From the NCBI GenBank assembly GCA_943787405.1, contig CALSMH010000003.1:1-64000 (forward strand): DNA of 64,000 nt, written 5' to 3'. Below are positions 8,371 through 17,232 of the stretch, in pieces; position 1 is the stretch's first letter; each line of letters opens with the position of its first letter. The notes beneath the pieces are model-generated. The model was not told where the DNA came from. It searched no databases and was given only the letters and a program-made list of their open reading frames with translations. The DNA is from an uncultured Nitrosomonadaceae bacterium. GTDB lineage: Bacteria; Pseudomonadota; Gammaproteobacteria; Burkholderiales; Nitrosomonadaceae. The translations under genes and the position numbers were made by a program.

Positions 8371-8721
8371 TTAATTAACAATAATTGCGCTTGTTACAGT
8401 TCCGAAAATTGGTACCGCAACTAGAGGAAAGACAAAATAGATTATCGGAAGAGAGAGGATAATTAATGATTTCTGTATATCCCTAAGGCCTGACCTGTCG
8501 AGTGCTGATGTTAATTTAGATGATAGAAAATAGCCGGATATGATTATTATCCCTGATAAAATCATAGTTATTATAGGAACCACAACGTCTTCTGATTGAG
8601 TAAAATTTAATAAACGACTAATACTTGTAGTTAGCCCACTATTATTTGCAGTAGACATTAAACAGAATCCTGCTAAAAGATGTAGAAAAATTCTAAAGCG
8701 GGGTGATTTGTACCATTCCAT
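8371..8721 (-). CDS. Small multi-pass membrane protein
   Basis: The 116-residue protein has three probable membrane helices at about residues 10-28, 46-68 and 84-106, joined by short polar loops (SSKLTSALDRSGLRD is the longest). It resembles no family I know. The position, just past the PstS-like gene and before the small lipoprotein, is not informative, because the gaps of 173 and 132 bp do not indicate an operon. The frame is plausible from its regular hydrophobic pattern. Confidence 0.6.
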   Translation of the reverse strand: MEWYKSPRFRIFLHLLAGFCLMSTANNSGLTTSISRLLNFTQSEDVVVPIITMILSGIIIISGYFLSSKLTSALDRSGLRDIQKSLIILSLPIIYFVFPLVAVPIFGTVTSAIIVN

Positions 8722-8894
8722 TTAATTATTCCCTGTCATAATATGCCTGATATTTATTTCAATATTTTAGATTAAGTCTATTCTTAATAACTTAAAATCT
8801 AGCCCTTAAAGTCTTGTGCTCTATTTAAAATTAAGACATACAGCTCTAGAATCCAAGAAAGGAATGATGAGAAGGGGTAGGGGGTTTAAATTTA

Positions 8895-9902
8895 TTATTT
8901 TTTGTGTTCCAGTTTCATCACATCTTCTATTTTCATGCCCATTTTTGATTCGCCACCAAAGACAGTTCCTACCTTTTTCTTGTCTAAATTTTCTAAATTT
9001 AGGGAATAGACTGCTTTAGGAAGTGGAAAATATTTAACCTCTTCTACCAGAGTTGGACCTTTTGTCATATAAAAATTAACAAACTGTCTGACTTCTGGCC
9101 TTTTTGCCGCCTTTACATTAACGTAAATAAAGATTGGTCGAGATAAAGGTTGATAAGATCCATTTGCAACTGTTTCATAGGATGGGAGTACTCCCCCATT
9201 GCCAGCATCTATAGCCGCAGCGTTAAGTCTTTTCTTGTTTTCTACATAATAAGCAAAACCAAAAAAGGCAAGCCCATTTTTATCTCTTGATACACCTTGA
9301 ACCAGAACGTTATCATCTTCAGATGCTGTAAAATCTCCTCTACTTGATTTAGATTTACCAACAATTGCCTCAGTAAAATAATCGAAAGTACCTGAATCTG
9401 CACCTGCGCCATAAAGCTTAAACTTTGTATTTGGCCATGCTGGATTTATCTGATTCCAACTATTAATTTTATTTTGGGCAGCAGGCTCCCACATTTTCTT
9501 CAACTCTGCTACGGTTATAGTTTTACTCCAATTGTTTTTTGGGTTGATTGCAATTGTTAATGCATCAAACGCTACGGGCATTTCAACATATTTAATGCCA
9601 GCTTTTTTACATTTGTCCATTTCTTTCTGCATTATTGGGCGGGACGCGTTTGTAATATCAACTTCTCCTCTGCAGAACTTCTTAAAACCACCACCTGTTC
9701 CTGATATGCCAACTGTTACCCTGGCTTTTCCTCTTTTGGCAATTTGAAAATCTTCTGCTACTGCTTCGGTAATAGGATAGACAGTGCTGGATCCATCAAT
9801 TCTTATAGTTCCAGCATTTCCAACACCGATACCAGCGACGCAAATAAATAGGAACCCTGACGCTACTAACGCAACAGACATATTAGAGTTAAATAATTTC
9901 AT
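8895..9902 (-). CDS. pstS: Phosphate ABC transporter substrate-binding protein, PstS family
   Basis: The 335-residue product has a signal peptide (residues 1-30) and the typical phosphate-binding start IRIDGSSTVYPITEAVAEDF, in which SST binds phosphate. GISGTGGGFKKFCRGEVDI and the ADSGTFDYFTEAI segment supply the other phosphate-binding loops of this periplasmic protein. It belongs to the PstS/SphX branch. The gene follows an OprO/OprP-type porin with a 43-bp gap on the same strand, so porin and binding protein are probably co-transcribed and work in series across the outer membrane and periplasm. The pstCAB permease genes are not in this window. Confidence 0.93.
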   Translation of the reverse strand: MKLFNSNMSVALVASGFLFICVAGIGVGNAGTIRIDGSSTVYPITEAVAEDFQIAKRGKARVTVGISGTGGGFKKFCRGEVDITNASRPIMQKEMDKCKKAGIKYVEMPVAFDALTIAINPKNNWSKTITVAELKKMWEPAAQNKINSWNQINPAWPNTKFKLYGAGADSGTFDYFTEAIVGKSKSSRGDFTASEDDNVLVQGVSRDKNGLAFFGFAYYVENKKRLNAAAIDAGNGGVLPSYETVANGSYQPLSRPIFIYVNVKAAKRPEVRQFVNFYMTKGPTLVEEVKYFPLPKAVYSLNLENLDKKKVGTVFGGESKMGMKIEDVMKLEHKK

Positions 9903-9943
9903 TATCTTGTATCCCCTTTCCTATTTGTTATTTGATAATTATA

Positions 9944-10074
9944 AATTAGATGGCTATCTGAGTTCTAAACATGAATGTATTGAGACCATCCGGCTTTCCG
10001 CCACTTGTACGGTTGATTAGTGGAGAGTTTTCAATATCAATAATCCTGTCATAACCAAACATCAGGCGTACATT
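9944..10074 (-). repeat. 131-bp identical repeat, 3' end of porin copy 1
   Basis: Bases 9944-10074 match 11882-12012 without a difference (offset 1938); the first mismatch is at 10075/12013. The repeat covers the last beta-strands and the stop codon of both porins, while the genes upstream of it differ at many sites. This is the mark of recent gene conversion or strong constraint. Confidence 0.85.
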
Positions 10075-11640
10075 TTCATTTACATACCAGTTCAGAGCAA
10101 AACTAAAGTTTTTCATGGAGCCGCCTTTATATGCCCCGTCATTCATATTTATACCACCAACACGTGCGGCCACTTCCCACGCACCTAGCCCTCCATTAGT
10201 CAGGCTAAATACGTTCTTTGGTTTTAATCTCCTAAACAACCCATTCCTATAGGTACGTGGTTCGCCTGTTAGAGTTACGGCTGCCTCACCGTACCAACCA
10301 TGAAAATCAAGAGTAGTCCCATACCCACTACCAGCTGTACTACTACGCTGCACCCAGGACCGGGTGAACTCACCGCCAAGACTAAAAGGGCCGTATACAG
10401 CATTCGCCTCTAATCCAACCATTTTTATATTTCTAACATGCGTGATACTTGTTTTAATTGGGTATAAATTACTTAGTTTATTAGTCTCATATTTATATTC
10501 CAAGTAACGAGCTGATGCACCATTTACCTGATCATTATCACTGCTCCTCCGATAATTTCCGGCAACCCCTAAATGGACTAGCTTCTGTATACCATCATCA
10601 TTATTTAGTATAGGGTTAAATGTGGCCCGGCCATTAACACCCCATCCCTCATCGTGGCCATCATTTTCTTGCATTCCGTCACCATATACACCGGTTTGCA
10701 TAGTCCATTTTTCTCCATAACTAGCTAAATTCAACCCAATTGCACGGCCTACAACTGGCTTATTGAGTACATTCATCATAGATCGTCCCATAAACATCAG
10801 ATCATTTGAGCTTTCAAGAAATTCACGACTAAAGGCTTGCTTCTGATGACCAACAGTTGCTTGAAGTTTTTTGTCCTCAAATATTTTTAGACCGGTATAA
10901 GCAAGTTTCAAGTCTTTTACTCTTATTTGATCATCAGCGAAATCGATGTCAGTCTTAAATTTCCATACTTTATATAATGTAGTTGTGAAACCCATACGTG
11001 CTCTTGTGATTTGTGTTCCACTATTAGCCTCTGTTAGATCACCTCCGTTTGAGAAGTGATCATTACTGCTAACTGATGCATCTGCATGCATTTTGCCACC
11101 AAATTTAAACTTAAAATTTCCGTTTGCTGACTTAACCTGAAATCCATGTTTATCCAACGTGACTTTAGTGTTCTGTGATTTTTTAATTTCTTTTTCTAGA
11201 GAGTCTACCTTACTAATAAGTCGTAAATGACCTTTACGCCGCGTGACTTTTACATTTTTGAATTTCTCTATTTGTTTTTCAAGCGAATTTATTTTACTTA
11301 TAAGCTTTGCATGTTCAGCTGCAACCTTTGATTCTATGTCTCTATTTCTTAGAGGCAAGGTATTAGCAATTATCTTTTTTTCTTTGCCACTAGAGCTTTT
11401 TGCTCTTACTCTTACTCTTCTTCTGTTTCTGTTTTTCCTTGTATTATTTTCTGCTGCTTGTGCCTGTACTGCTTTGTCTTCGACTCTTTCAAATGTTCCA
11501 AGTCGCTCTCGACCCGGACCGGCCTCTGTAAATATCTGCTTAGTTGTAGTATCTACATAAAGGTCAATTGCATAAACTCCTGATGTTGCCCCTACCCAAA
11601 TTAGGATGATCAGAGCCACTCTAAACTTATTTTTAATCAA
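9946..11640 (-). CDS. Phosphate-selective porin (OprO/OprP family), copy 1
   Basis: The 564-residue outer-membrane protein has a signal peptide ending GVYA, then a short domain starting IDLYVDTTTKQIF, a basic linker (NRNRRRVRVRAKSS), two coiled-coil heptad blocks at about 100-165, and a beta-barrel from about 175 on. The barrel shows the OprO/P pattern FKFKFGGKMHADAS and ends in a hydrophobic FMFRTQIAI strand, the usual signal for barrel assembly. The coiled coil should form the trimer stalk. It is adjacent to a near paralogue (11884-13455) and to pstS. Its last 131 bp, including the stop, are identical to those of the paralogue. Confidence 0.92.
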   Translation of the reverse strand: MIKNKFRVALIILIWVGATSGVYAIDLYVDTTTKQIFTEAGPGRERLGTFERVEDKAVQAQAAENNTRKNRNRRRVRVRAKSSSGKEKKIIANTLPLRNRDIESKVAAEHAKLISKINSLEKQIEKFKNVKVTRRKGHLRLISKVDSLEKEIKKSQNTKVTLDKHGFQVKSANGNFKFKFGGKMHADASVSSNDHFSNGGDLTEANSGTQITRARMGFTTTLYKVWKFKTDIDFADDQIRVKDLKLAYTGLKIFEDKKLQATVGHQKQAFSREFLESSNDLMFMGRSMMNVLNKPVVGRAIGLNLASYGEKWTMQTGVYGDGMQENDGHDEGWGVNGRATFNPILNNDDGIQKLVHLGVAGNYRRSSDNDQVNGASARYLEYKYETNKLSNLYPIKTSITHVRNIKMVGLEANAVYGPFSLGGEFTRSWVQRSSTAGSGYGTTLDFHGWYGEAAVTLTGEPRTYRNGLFRRLKPKNVFSLTNGGLGAWEVAARVGGINMNDGAYKGGSMKNFSFALNWYVNENVRLMFGYDRIIDIENSPLINRTSGGKPDGLNTFMFRTQIAI

Positions 11641-11673
11641 TTAAATTTCCAATTGAGGTTTGCCAATAGCTAG

Positions 11674-11713
11674 TACGCGAATAAAAATTGGCTAGCTCAA
11701 TAAGCTTCGCTGA
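11674..11713 (-). other. Possible hairpin between the two porin genes
   Basis: AGTACGCGAA and TTCGCTGAGTACT can pair with a three-base bulge in the 243-bp space between the two porins. There is no T-run. It may be a weak terminator, a processing stem that gives the two genes different mRNA levels, or chance. Confidence 0.3.
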
Positions 11714-11881
11714 GTACTAATTGAATACAAATATTTTTGAAATGTTATTACAGAGAATTAGCATTAATATTTTCCCATAATATTGGGTCTCAATCAATTA
11801 GAAGCACTCTAAGTCGATTGCGACAGAAGAGCAATAAAGAGATATTAGTTTTAAAATTTAAGAGAAGGCCCTACGCCTAAT

Positions 11882-12012
11882 AATTAGATGGCTATCTGAG
11901 TTCTAAACATGAATGTATTGAGACCATCCGGCTTTCCGCCACTTGTACGGTTGATTAGTGGAGAGTTTTCAATATCAATAATCCTGTCATAACCAAACAT
12001 CAGGCGTACATT
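11882..12012 (-). repeat. 131-bp identical repeat, 3' end of porin copy 2
   Basis: Partner of 9944-10074; see that entry. The two are direct repeats 1938 bp apart, so recombination between them would delete one porin and leave a single intact gene. Confidence 0.85.
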
Positions 12013-13455
12013 CTCATTTGCATACCAATTTAGCGCAAAACTAAAGCTTTTCATGGAGCCACCTTTATATGCCCCGTCGTTCATGTTTATTCCACCAACT
12101 CGTGCTGCTATTTCCCATGCGCCAAGGCCACCATTAGCTAGGCTAAACGTGCTCTTTGGTTTTAATCTCTTAAACACCCCGTTCTTATAAGTACGTGATT
12201 CACCCGTTAGAGTTAGAGCTGCCTCTCCGTACCAGCCATGAAAAGCAAGGGAGCTCATCCCATTATTTCTATCCATCCAGGACTGAGTAAATTCACCACC
12301 TACACTAACTGGCCCATATACACCATTAGCTTCCAGACCAATCATTTTTAGGCTCTTAACAGTGGTAATGGTACCAGTATCAATAGGATATAAATTACTC
12401 ATTTGAGTTGTTTCATATTTATACCGAATCCCACCTCGCGAATTAGTAGCAGAATTACTAGTCTCTCGGTAATTTCCAGCGAGACCGAAATGAATTAGCT
12501 TTTGTATGCCATTATCATTACTCAGTATAGGATTAAAGGTTGCTCGTCCACTCACACCCCATCCCTCATCCTTACTAGTATTATTTGGAGAAATGGACTC
12601 CCCATATACACCAGTTTGTGCAGTCCATTTTTTTCCGTGTGCGGCTATATTTACTCCAATTGCACGATCTACAACGGGAGCATTAAGTATATTCATCAAG
12701 GATCTTTCAGTGTACATAAAATCATTTGAGCTTTCTTGCAACTCCCGACTGAAAGCTTGTTTTTGATGACCAACAGTAATCCTAGTTTTTATATCCTCGA
12801 ATATTTTTAGGCCTGTATAGGCTAGCTTTAAGTCTTTGATAGCAACTTTGTTATCAGCAAAATCAATATCCGACTTAAATTTCCATACTTTATGAAATGT
12901 ACTCTTGAAGGTTAAACGCGCCCGACGCATTTCTGTGCCATTATTTGCTTCAGTAGGTGATCCATCTTTTGAGAAATTGTCATTGCCGCTAACTGAGGCA
13001 TCTGCATGCATTCGCCCACCTATTTTAAATTTAAAGTTTCCGTCTGCGGATTCAGCTTGTAGTCCTTTCTTGTCCAATGTAACTTTTACATCATTTGATC
13101 TTTTTAATTTTGCTTCCAGAGAGTCTACTTTACTGATCAGTTGCTTAACTTTTATATTTTTGGACTTTAGGATTTCTTTTTCGAGCGAATCTATTTTTTT
13201 TGCAAGCCGTGAGGTTTTAGCTTTAATTTCTAATTCTGCATTCCTATTTTTTGGAGGTAGGATAGCAGGAGTTGCTGCCTGTACTGGTCTGTCTTCGACT
13301 CTTTCAAATGTACCAAGTCGTTCTCGATCTGGTCCCGCTTCTGTATATATTTGCTTAGTTTTAGTATTTACATAAAGATCAATCGCATTTGCTCCTGATA
13401 TAGCGTACACACCTAGGAACAGGGCAAAAATGAATTTAAATATAATGGATTTCAA
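11884..13455 (-). CDS. Phosphate-selective porin (OprO/OprP family), copy 2
   Basis: The 523-residue paralogue has the same plan as copy 1: signal peptide ending SGANA, an N-terminal IDLYVNTKTKQIY domain, coiled-coil heptads at about 80-125, then the barrel starting FKFKIGGRMHADAS and ending FMFRTQIAI. It lacks the Arg-rich linker of copy 1. The loop segments differ (for example SISPNNTSKDEG against MQENDGHDEG), which suggests altered channel or surface properties. It is first in transcription order, and the palindrome at 13521-13547 lies just upstream, so it may set expression of the whole porin-porin-pstS block. Confidence 0.92.
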   Translation of the reverse strand: MKSIIFKFIFALFLGVYAISGANAIDLYVNTKTKQIYTEAGPDRERLGTFERVEDRPVQAATPAILPPKNRNAELEIKAKTSRLAKKIDSLEKEILKSKNIKVKQLISKVDSLEAKLKRSNDVKVTLDKKGLQAESADGNFKFKIGGRMHADASVSGNDNFSKDGSPTEANNGTEMRRARLTFKSTFHKVWKFKSDIDFADNKVAIKDLKLAYTGLKIFEDIKTRITVGHQKQAFSRELQESSNDFMYTERSLMNILNAPVVDRAIGVNIAAHGKKWTAQTGVYGESISPNNTSKDEGWGVSGRATFNPILSNDNGIQKLIHFGLAGNYRETSNSATNSRGGIRYKYETTQMSNLYPIDTGTITTVKSLKMIGLEANGVYGPVSVGGEFTQSWMDRNNGMSSLAFHGWYGEAALTLTGESRTYKNGVFKRLKPKSTFSLANGGLGAWEIAARVGGINMNDGAYKGGSMKSFSFALNWYANENVRLMFGYDRIIDIENSPLINRTSGGKPDGLNTFMFRTQIAI

Positions 13456-13520
13456 ATCCTCTCCTAAATTGTTAACATAAATTCTAGGAAAGAGATTATC
13501 TATACTAGATTACACTTTCA

Positions 13521-13547
13521 TTTCATATAAATTACATTTATATGAAA
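13521..13547. promoter_or_regulatory. 27-bp interrupted palindrome upstream of the porins
   Basis: A 12-base arm, TTTCATATAAAT, is separated by TAC from its exact complement. It lies 66-92 bases before the start codon of porin copy 2. Such symmetry suggests a dimeric regulator. It is not an obvious Pho box, which is a direct repeat. Confidence 0.5.
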
Positions 13548-13656
13548 ATTTTATTACGGGAATGTTACAAATAAAGATTGTGCCGCTAAGCCTATAAATT
13601 ATAAAGCTGGCGTACAAACAACACAGAGTCTAAGTAATTCTTATACTGCAAAATAA

Positions 13657-13902
13657 TTAATGTCTAATGATGCCTAATTTAGCATGACTGCCATCACAGT
13701 AGGGACGATTTACTGATTCCTGGCACCCACATACATAAACCGTTTTAACTTCATCGAACTTAACTACATAGGGTGTTTTGTCTGTTACCACATGGGAGCC
13801 ATCACAATAAGGTCCGTTCTTGGATAACCCACAGGCACAAAATGCTTTTGTATCACCTGCCTTTACCTGGATAGCAAATGGTTTGTCTTGCCACCTGGCC
13901 AT
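13657..13902 (-). CDS. CDGSH-type iron-sulfur protein with two motifs
   Basis: The 81-residue protein carries two CDGSH [2Fe-2S] sites: CACGLSKNGPYCDGSH at about residues 22-37 and CGCQESVNRPYCDGSH at about 58-73. Each has three Cys and one His, the mitoNEET-like ligand set that gives a redox-active, labile cluster. The protein should be cytoplasmic and act in electron or cluster transfer. It stands alone, with a gap of about 200 bp to the porin gene upstream and about 550 bp to the next gene. A GAGAAGAGC stretch upstream of the ATG may be its ribosome binding site. Confidence 0.93.
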   Translation of the reverse strand: MARWQDKPFAIQVKAGDTKAFCACGLSKNGPYCDGSHVVTDKTPYVVKFDEVKTVYVCGCQESVNRPYCDGSHAKLGIIRH

Positions 13903-14455
13903 AGCTCTTCTCCTTATATTAAGTTGGTTAATTAGAATGTCTCTGTGGATTCAAATTTTTTATCCAGAGAGATTTTTGTCCTAGGTTGTAAAACCTTATT
14001 TAATATTAATAAAGTGCTAAAAAATATGCTTGTTATTGTACTGCAATCTTAGCTAAAAAAATTAATTAGCTGTTTTAGATATAGTAAATCGCCGCATAAA
14101 ATGACCACAAATTAATACAATATATTTAGAAAATTTAATTGGCAAGGGTATGGGCGCATGTTGGGAGATTAAATAGAATTAATTATGAGAGATATTCTAC
14201 AGAACTGAATAAAAGGAATGAAATCGCAGACCGTACTATATGGTACAGGTATTAAATGAGTTACTAACTACTTTAGATGGTTAATGGCAGGTGGTAGCAA
14301 AAAACAAAAAAATAAATTCACTTGTATGTGAACTATTAAAAGATAAGACTATAATTTTGTTCGGAGGAGAGGGGATACTCTAACAATAGAATAGGAAACT
14401 TATAAACTTCACAGACAATATTAATAATGTCTGTGAAGTTTATAATCAGCGTTAT
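13903..14455. other. Intergenic region with a strong stem-loop at its end
   Basis: The 553 bases hold the promoter of the CDGSH gene and, at 14401-14444, the 3' stem of the next gene. Otherwise only very short frames occur, such as a 15-codon one near 14284. I see no RNA gene. Confidence 0.5.
14401..14444 (-). terminator. 17-bp perfect stem-loop after the small secreted protein gene
   Basis: TATAAACTTCACAGACA at 14401-14417 pairs exactly with 14428-14444 around a 10-base AT loop. It starts 12 bases after the stop codon at 14456 on the minus strand, so it is the natural transcript end. The T-run is poor, but the stem is long. Confidence 0.65.
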
Positions 14456-14686
14456 TTATGGGCAAGTATGTGTAGTCCCATCTGTTGAGTCTTTAATTTT
14501 TTCGCCTGACTCTTTATCTGCACATGCTATTCTATTTAGAATAGCCTGTGCAGTTTCACCCGCTAATGCTCTTTCTGCGGTAGACATGCTATCAAGATCA
14601 AGATTATCATCCGCACCGGATGCCATAGCTGGCGAATTAATCATAAATGCTGCTAAGGCAGCAGCGGTGATCAATAATTTGTTCAT
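14456..14686 (-). CDS. Small exported protein of unknown function
   Basis: The 76-residue product has a clear signal peptide with cleavage after PAMA (residue 22). The mature 54 residues are acidic (starting SGADDNLDLDSM) and have two cysteines, in IACADKES and at the penultimate position (HTCP), probably forming a disulfide. GGAGAAAC just upstream of the ATG is a good ribosome binding site, and a long stem-loop follows the stop, so it is a tidy single-gene transcript. No known family. Confidence 0.7.
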   Translation of the reverse strand: MNKLLITAAALAAFMINSPAMASGADDNLDLDSMSTAERALAGETAQAILNRIACADKESGEKIKDSTDGTTHTCP

Positions 14687-14958
14687 CCTTGTTTCTCCTT
14701 TTCTGATTTATATTCGGCATATTATTTTGAACCCGATTCAAAGAGATATTAATAATATTCTTGTATAACAGGACCCGATCCCCTAACAATACCAAGTACG
14801 ATGATATAAATCAATTTATTTAAAGTCGTAATTGCATGAAAACCCTCTGAAAGAGGCACTATATATGGAATCAAATTAAAGGGTCACTACTCAAATTTTT
14901 CATGCTGCAACATATATTTAGTTAGAATTAACTGAATATTTACGGTAAAATTCAAAAT

Positions 14959-15549
14959 ATGAATAAGTTAAATATTTCTTTTGTTTCTGTTATTTTTCTT
15001 GCATTGACCCTATCTGGCTGTGGGATGCAAAGCATACCAACTGCTCTTAACGAGGTGGAGGCTGCATGGTCAGAAGTCTTAAATCAATATAAGAGACGTT
15101 CTGATTTAGTTCCTAATCTTGTCACTATAGTTAAGGGTTATGCTTCACATGAGAAAGAAACTCTACAGGCAGTAGTGGAGGCTCGAGCAAAAGCAACGCA
15201 AACAAATGTAGCTCCTAATCAATTAACACCTAAATTGATGAATCAATTTTCACAAGCTCAGGCCGGACTGGGATCAGCCCTTTCTCGTCTTATGGTGGTT
15301 GTCGAGCGGTATCCAGAATTAAAGGCTAATCAGAATTTTCGTGACCTTCAAGTACAACTTGAAGGAACCGAAAATAGGATTACCGTTGCCAGGAACCGAT
15401 ATATTCAGTCAATAAAAGGCTTTAATAACCTAGTCACAGTGCCTCCCACCTCTTGGTACAATTCAATATTCCTAAAACATGATAAAAAACCTCAGTTTAG
15501 CCTTGAAAATGAAGGTGAAGTAAAGAAAGCACCTGATATAGAATTTTGA
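14959..15549 (+). CDS. lemA: LemA family lipoprotein
   Basis: The 196-residue protein matches LemA: a lipobox (LTLSGC, Cys 21), then VEAAWSEVLNQYKRRSDLVPNL, the most conserved LemA block, and further helices with RYPELKANQNF and RDLQVQLEGTENRI. The fold is a helical hairpin facing the periplasm or medium. It starts a three-gene operon with two TPM-domain proteins; the next gene begins inside its stop codon. LemA-TPM-TPM operons are widespread and have been linked to envelope homeostasis, but the biochemical role is not settled. Confidence 0.93.
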   Translation: MNKLNISFVSVIFLALTLSGCGMQSIPTALNEVEAAWSEVLNQYKRRSDLVPNLVTIVKGYASHEKETLQAVVEARAKATQTNVAPNQLTPKLMNQFSQAQAGLGSALSRLMVVVERYPELKANQNFRDLQVQLEGTENRITVARNRYIQSIKGFNNLVTVPPTSWYNSIFLKHDKKPQFSLENEGEVKKAPDIEF

Positions 15550-16331
15550 TGAGTTCAAGATTTCCATTTCTCCTGGGCTTTCTGAGCTGTTTGTGGACAA
15601 GCTCCGTATTTTCTCTTGATATTCCAACACATACTGGTCCGGTAGTTGATCTTGCGGGTGCGTTCACCCAATCTGAAAATGTACAAATTTCAGCAAGCTT
15701 GATGCAATTTAAAAAAAAATATGGACCTCAAATTCAAGTAGTGACGATACCTAAACTTCAAGATGAAACAATTGAGGGCTTCTCAATTAAGGTTGTAGAC
15801 AAATGGAAACTTGGTTCAAAAGATAAGGATGATGGGGTGTTGTTACTCATTGCCACACAGGATCGTAAAGTTCGCATTGAGGTTGGGCAGGGCCTAGAAG
15901 GTGATTTGCCTGATGCACTAGCTGGAAAGATCATTCGGGCAGGTATTATTCCATTTTTCAAAAAAGGACAGATTAATGCAGGTGTGTTAACTGGACTAGG
16001 AATGATCGCTGAGAGCGTTGGTGGGGAATTAGAGAATATCCCCGCCCCCCAAATGCAAAGAAAGAGGCAATCCGGCGGAGCAAATTTAGGGTATTTGTTA
16101 TTTCTTGCGTTCTTTCTGTTTGGCCCAATGCTTGGCCGAAGAGGCAGAGGCGGCAAAGGCGGGAGAGGTGGCATAGGCGCTTCTCTTCTTAGCGGGCTAC
16201 TTCTGGGCAGTATCCTTAGTGGAGGGCGCGGAGGCTTTGGTGGCGGAGGCTTTGGTGGCGGAGGCTTTGGTGGGGGTTTTGGCGGAGGTGGTGGTGGATT
16301 TTCAGGTGGCGGTGCAAGTGGGGGCTGGTAA
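15546..16331 (+). CDS. TPM-domain protein with Gly-rich tail (YgcG type)
   Basis: The 261-residue protein has a signal peptide (to about residue 23), a TPM domain at about 28-150 (GPVVDLAGAFTQSENVQI; RKVRIEVGQGLEGDLPDALAGKII), one membrane helix at about 180-197 and a tail almost wholly of Gly, Phe and Ser. The tail is encoded by a 15-bp tandem repeat. Its start overlaps the lemA stop (ATGA) and its stop abuts the next ATG, so the three genes are translationally coupled. The protein is probably inner-membrane bound with the TPM domain in the periplasm. Function unproven. Confidence 0.9.
   Translation: MMSSRFPFLLGFLSCLWTSSVFSLDIPTHTGPVVDLAGAFTQSENVQISASLMQFKKKYGPQIQVVTIPKLQDETIEGFSIKVVDKWKLGSKDKDDGVLLLIATQDRKVRIEVGQGLEGDLPDALAGKIIRAGIIPFFKKGQINAGVLTGLGMIAESVGGELENIPAPQMQRKRQSGGANLGYLLFLAFFLFGPMLGRRGRGGKGGRGGIGASLLSGLLLGSILSGGRGGFGGGGFGGGGFGGGFGGGGGGFSGGGASGGW
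16231..16275 (+). repeat. 15-bp tandem repeat coding for the Gly-Phe tail
   Basis: The unit GAGGCTTTGGTGGCG occurs three times head to tail, the last with one change, inside the TPM gene. It stays in frame, so slippage would change tail length by five residues without breaking the gene. Confidence 0.8.
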
Positions 16332-16949
16332 ATGATAAATTTCAATCAATCCGATCTTGATCAGATTTCAAAGGCCGTCCTCGAAGCTGAAAGGCATACT
16401 ACCGGCGAAATTGTACCAATGATAATTAAGCAGAGTGATGATTACCCGGGTGCACGCTGGCGACTCGCTATAGTTATATCTTTGCTATTTGGATTTCTTG
16501 TGTACTCCTGCATAGATTATTCTGACTCAGTCTGGATTCTTTGGGCACAAATTCCAGGACTTTATATCGGATATTGGTTGGGAACATTTGACACAATTTT
16601 AAAACCTTTCCTTTCCGATTCGAAAATTGATGAAGAAGTACACCAACGAGCGTTACAAGCCTTTTTCTCTCACAATATCCATGTAACAAAAGAACGCACC
16701 GGAATACTTATTATGGTTTCGCTCCTCGAGCATCGAGTAGAGATACTGGCTGATACTGGAATTAATGCAAAGGTTCCTGTGGATACATGGCAAAAAATAT
16801 TAACCGACATGCTCAGCAAGATTAAATCAAATGAGCTTGCCGATGGCATCTGTATAGCTGTGAAAGAGTGTGGTGAAATCCTTGCGAAAGATTTTCCTGG
16901 CACTCACGAAAATCCAAATGAAATTAAAAATAAAATTATTATTGAGTAG
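16332..16949 (+). CDS. TPM-domain membrane protein
   Basis: The 205-residue third gene of the lemA operon begins directly after the previous stop. It has a short N-terminal TPM part (AVLEAERHTTGEIVPMIIK), two membrane helices at about 45-62 and 68-86, and the rest of the TPM domain (RTGILIMVSLLEHRVEILADTGI; ADGICIAVKECGEILAKDFP). It is the usual companion of LemA and the Gly-rich TPM protein. The shared operon suggests one membrane complex. Confidence 0.88.
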   Translation: MINFNQSDLDQISKAVLEAERHTTGEIVPMIIKQSDDYPGARWRLAIVISLLFGFLVYSCIDYSDSVWILWAQIPGLYIGYWLGTFDTILKPFLSDSKIDEEVHQRALQAFFSHNIHVTKERTGILIMVSLLEHRVEILADTGINAKVPVDTWQKILTDMLSKIKSNELADGICIAVKECGEILAKDFPGTHENPNEIKNKIIIE

Positions 16950-16971
16950 TTTTATAGCATGAATTATTTGC

Positions 16972-17232
16972 TTATTTTAGTAAAGGGTGATCTTTAGCTA
17001 ATGTCTTTGAATGCCACATTGCAAGCTTATGTCGTAAAGATTTTTCAGCTACCTGATCTTCAGGTAAAGGCTGAATAACTTTGTCATGGACTAAAAGCCT
17101 GTAGACATATAAAAGTTTGTCACTTGCTGAATCAGTTGCTTCAAATTCAACTACTCCTCGTCCTTCCGCATATTTCACCCCTGCAATTAGCGCTTCTTTA
17201 AATATTGCATTTTCGTTTTTTAATTTTTTCAT
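16972..17232 (-). CDS. Small protein resembling DUF5062
   Basis: The 86-residue soluble protein begins MKKLKNENAIFKEALIAGVKYAEGRGV and has KLLYVYRLLVHDKVIQPLP in its middle. This resembles my memory of the DUF5062 family, of about 85 residues and unknown function. It is all-helical in appearance, has no signal peptide or cysteine, and is convergent with the TPM operon across 22 bp. I give the family name with moderate confidence; no role can be stated. Confidence 0.65.
   Translation of the reverse strand: MKKLKNENAIFKEALIAGVKYAEGRGVVEFEATDSASDKLLYVYRLLVHDKVIQPLPEDQVAEKSLRHKLAMWHSKTLAKDHPLLK

Noticed and set aside
13521-13547. Classical Pho box upstream of the porins
   Set aside because: The site is an inverted repeat, whereas PhoB binds direct repeats related to CTGTCAT; the match is poor.
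15758-16345. Proline-rich protein on the minus strand
   Set aside because: It is the antisense shadow of the Gly-rich tail of the TPM gene; the plus-strand frame has a signal peptide, TPM motifs and operon context.
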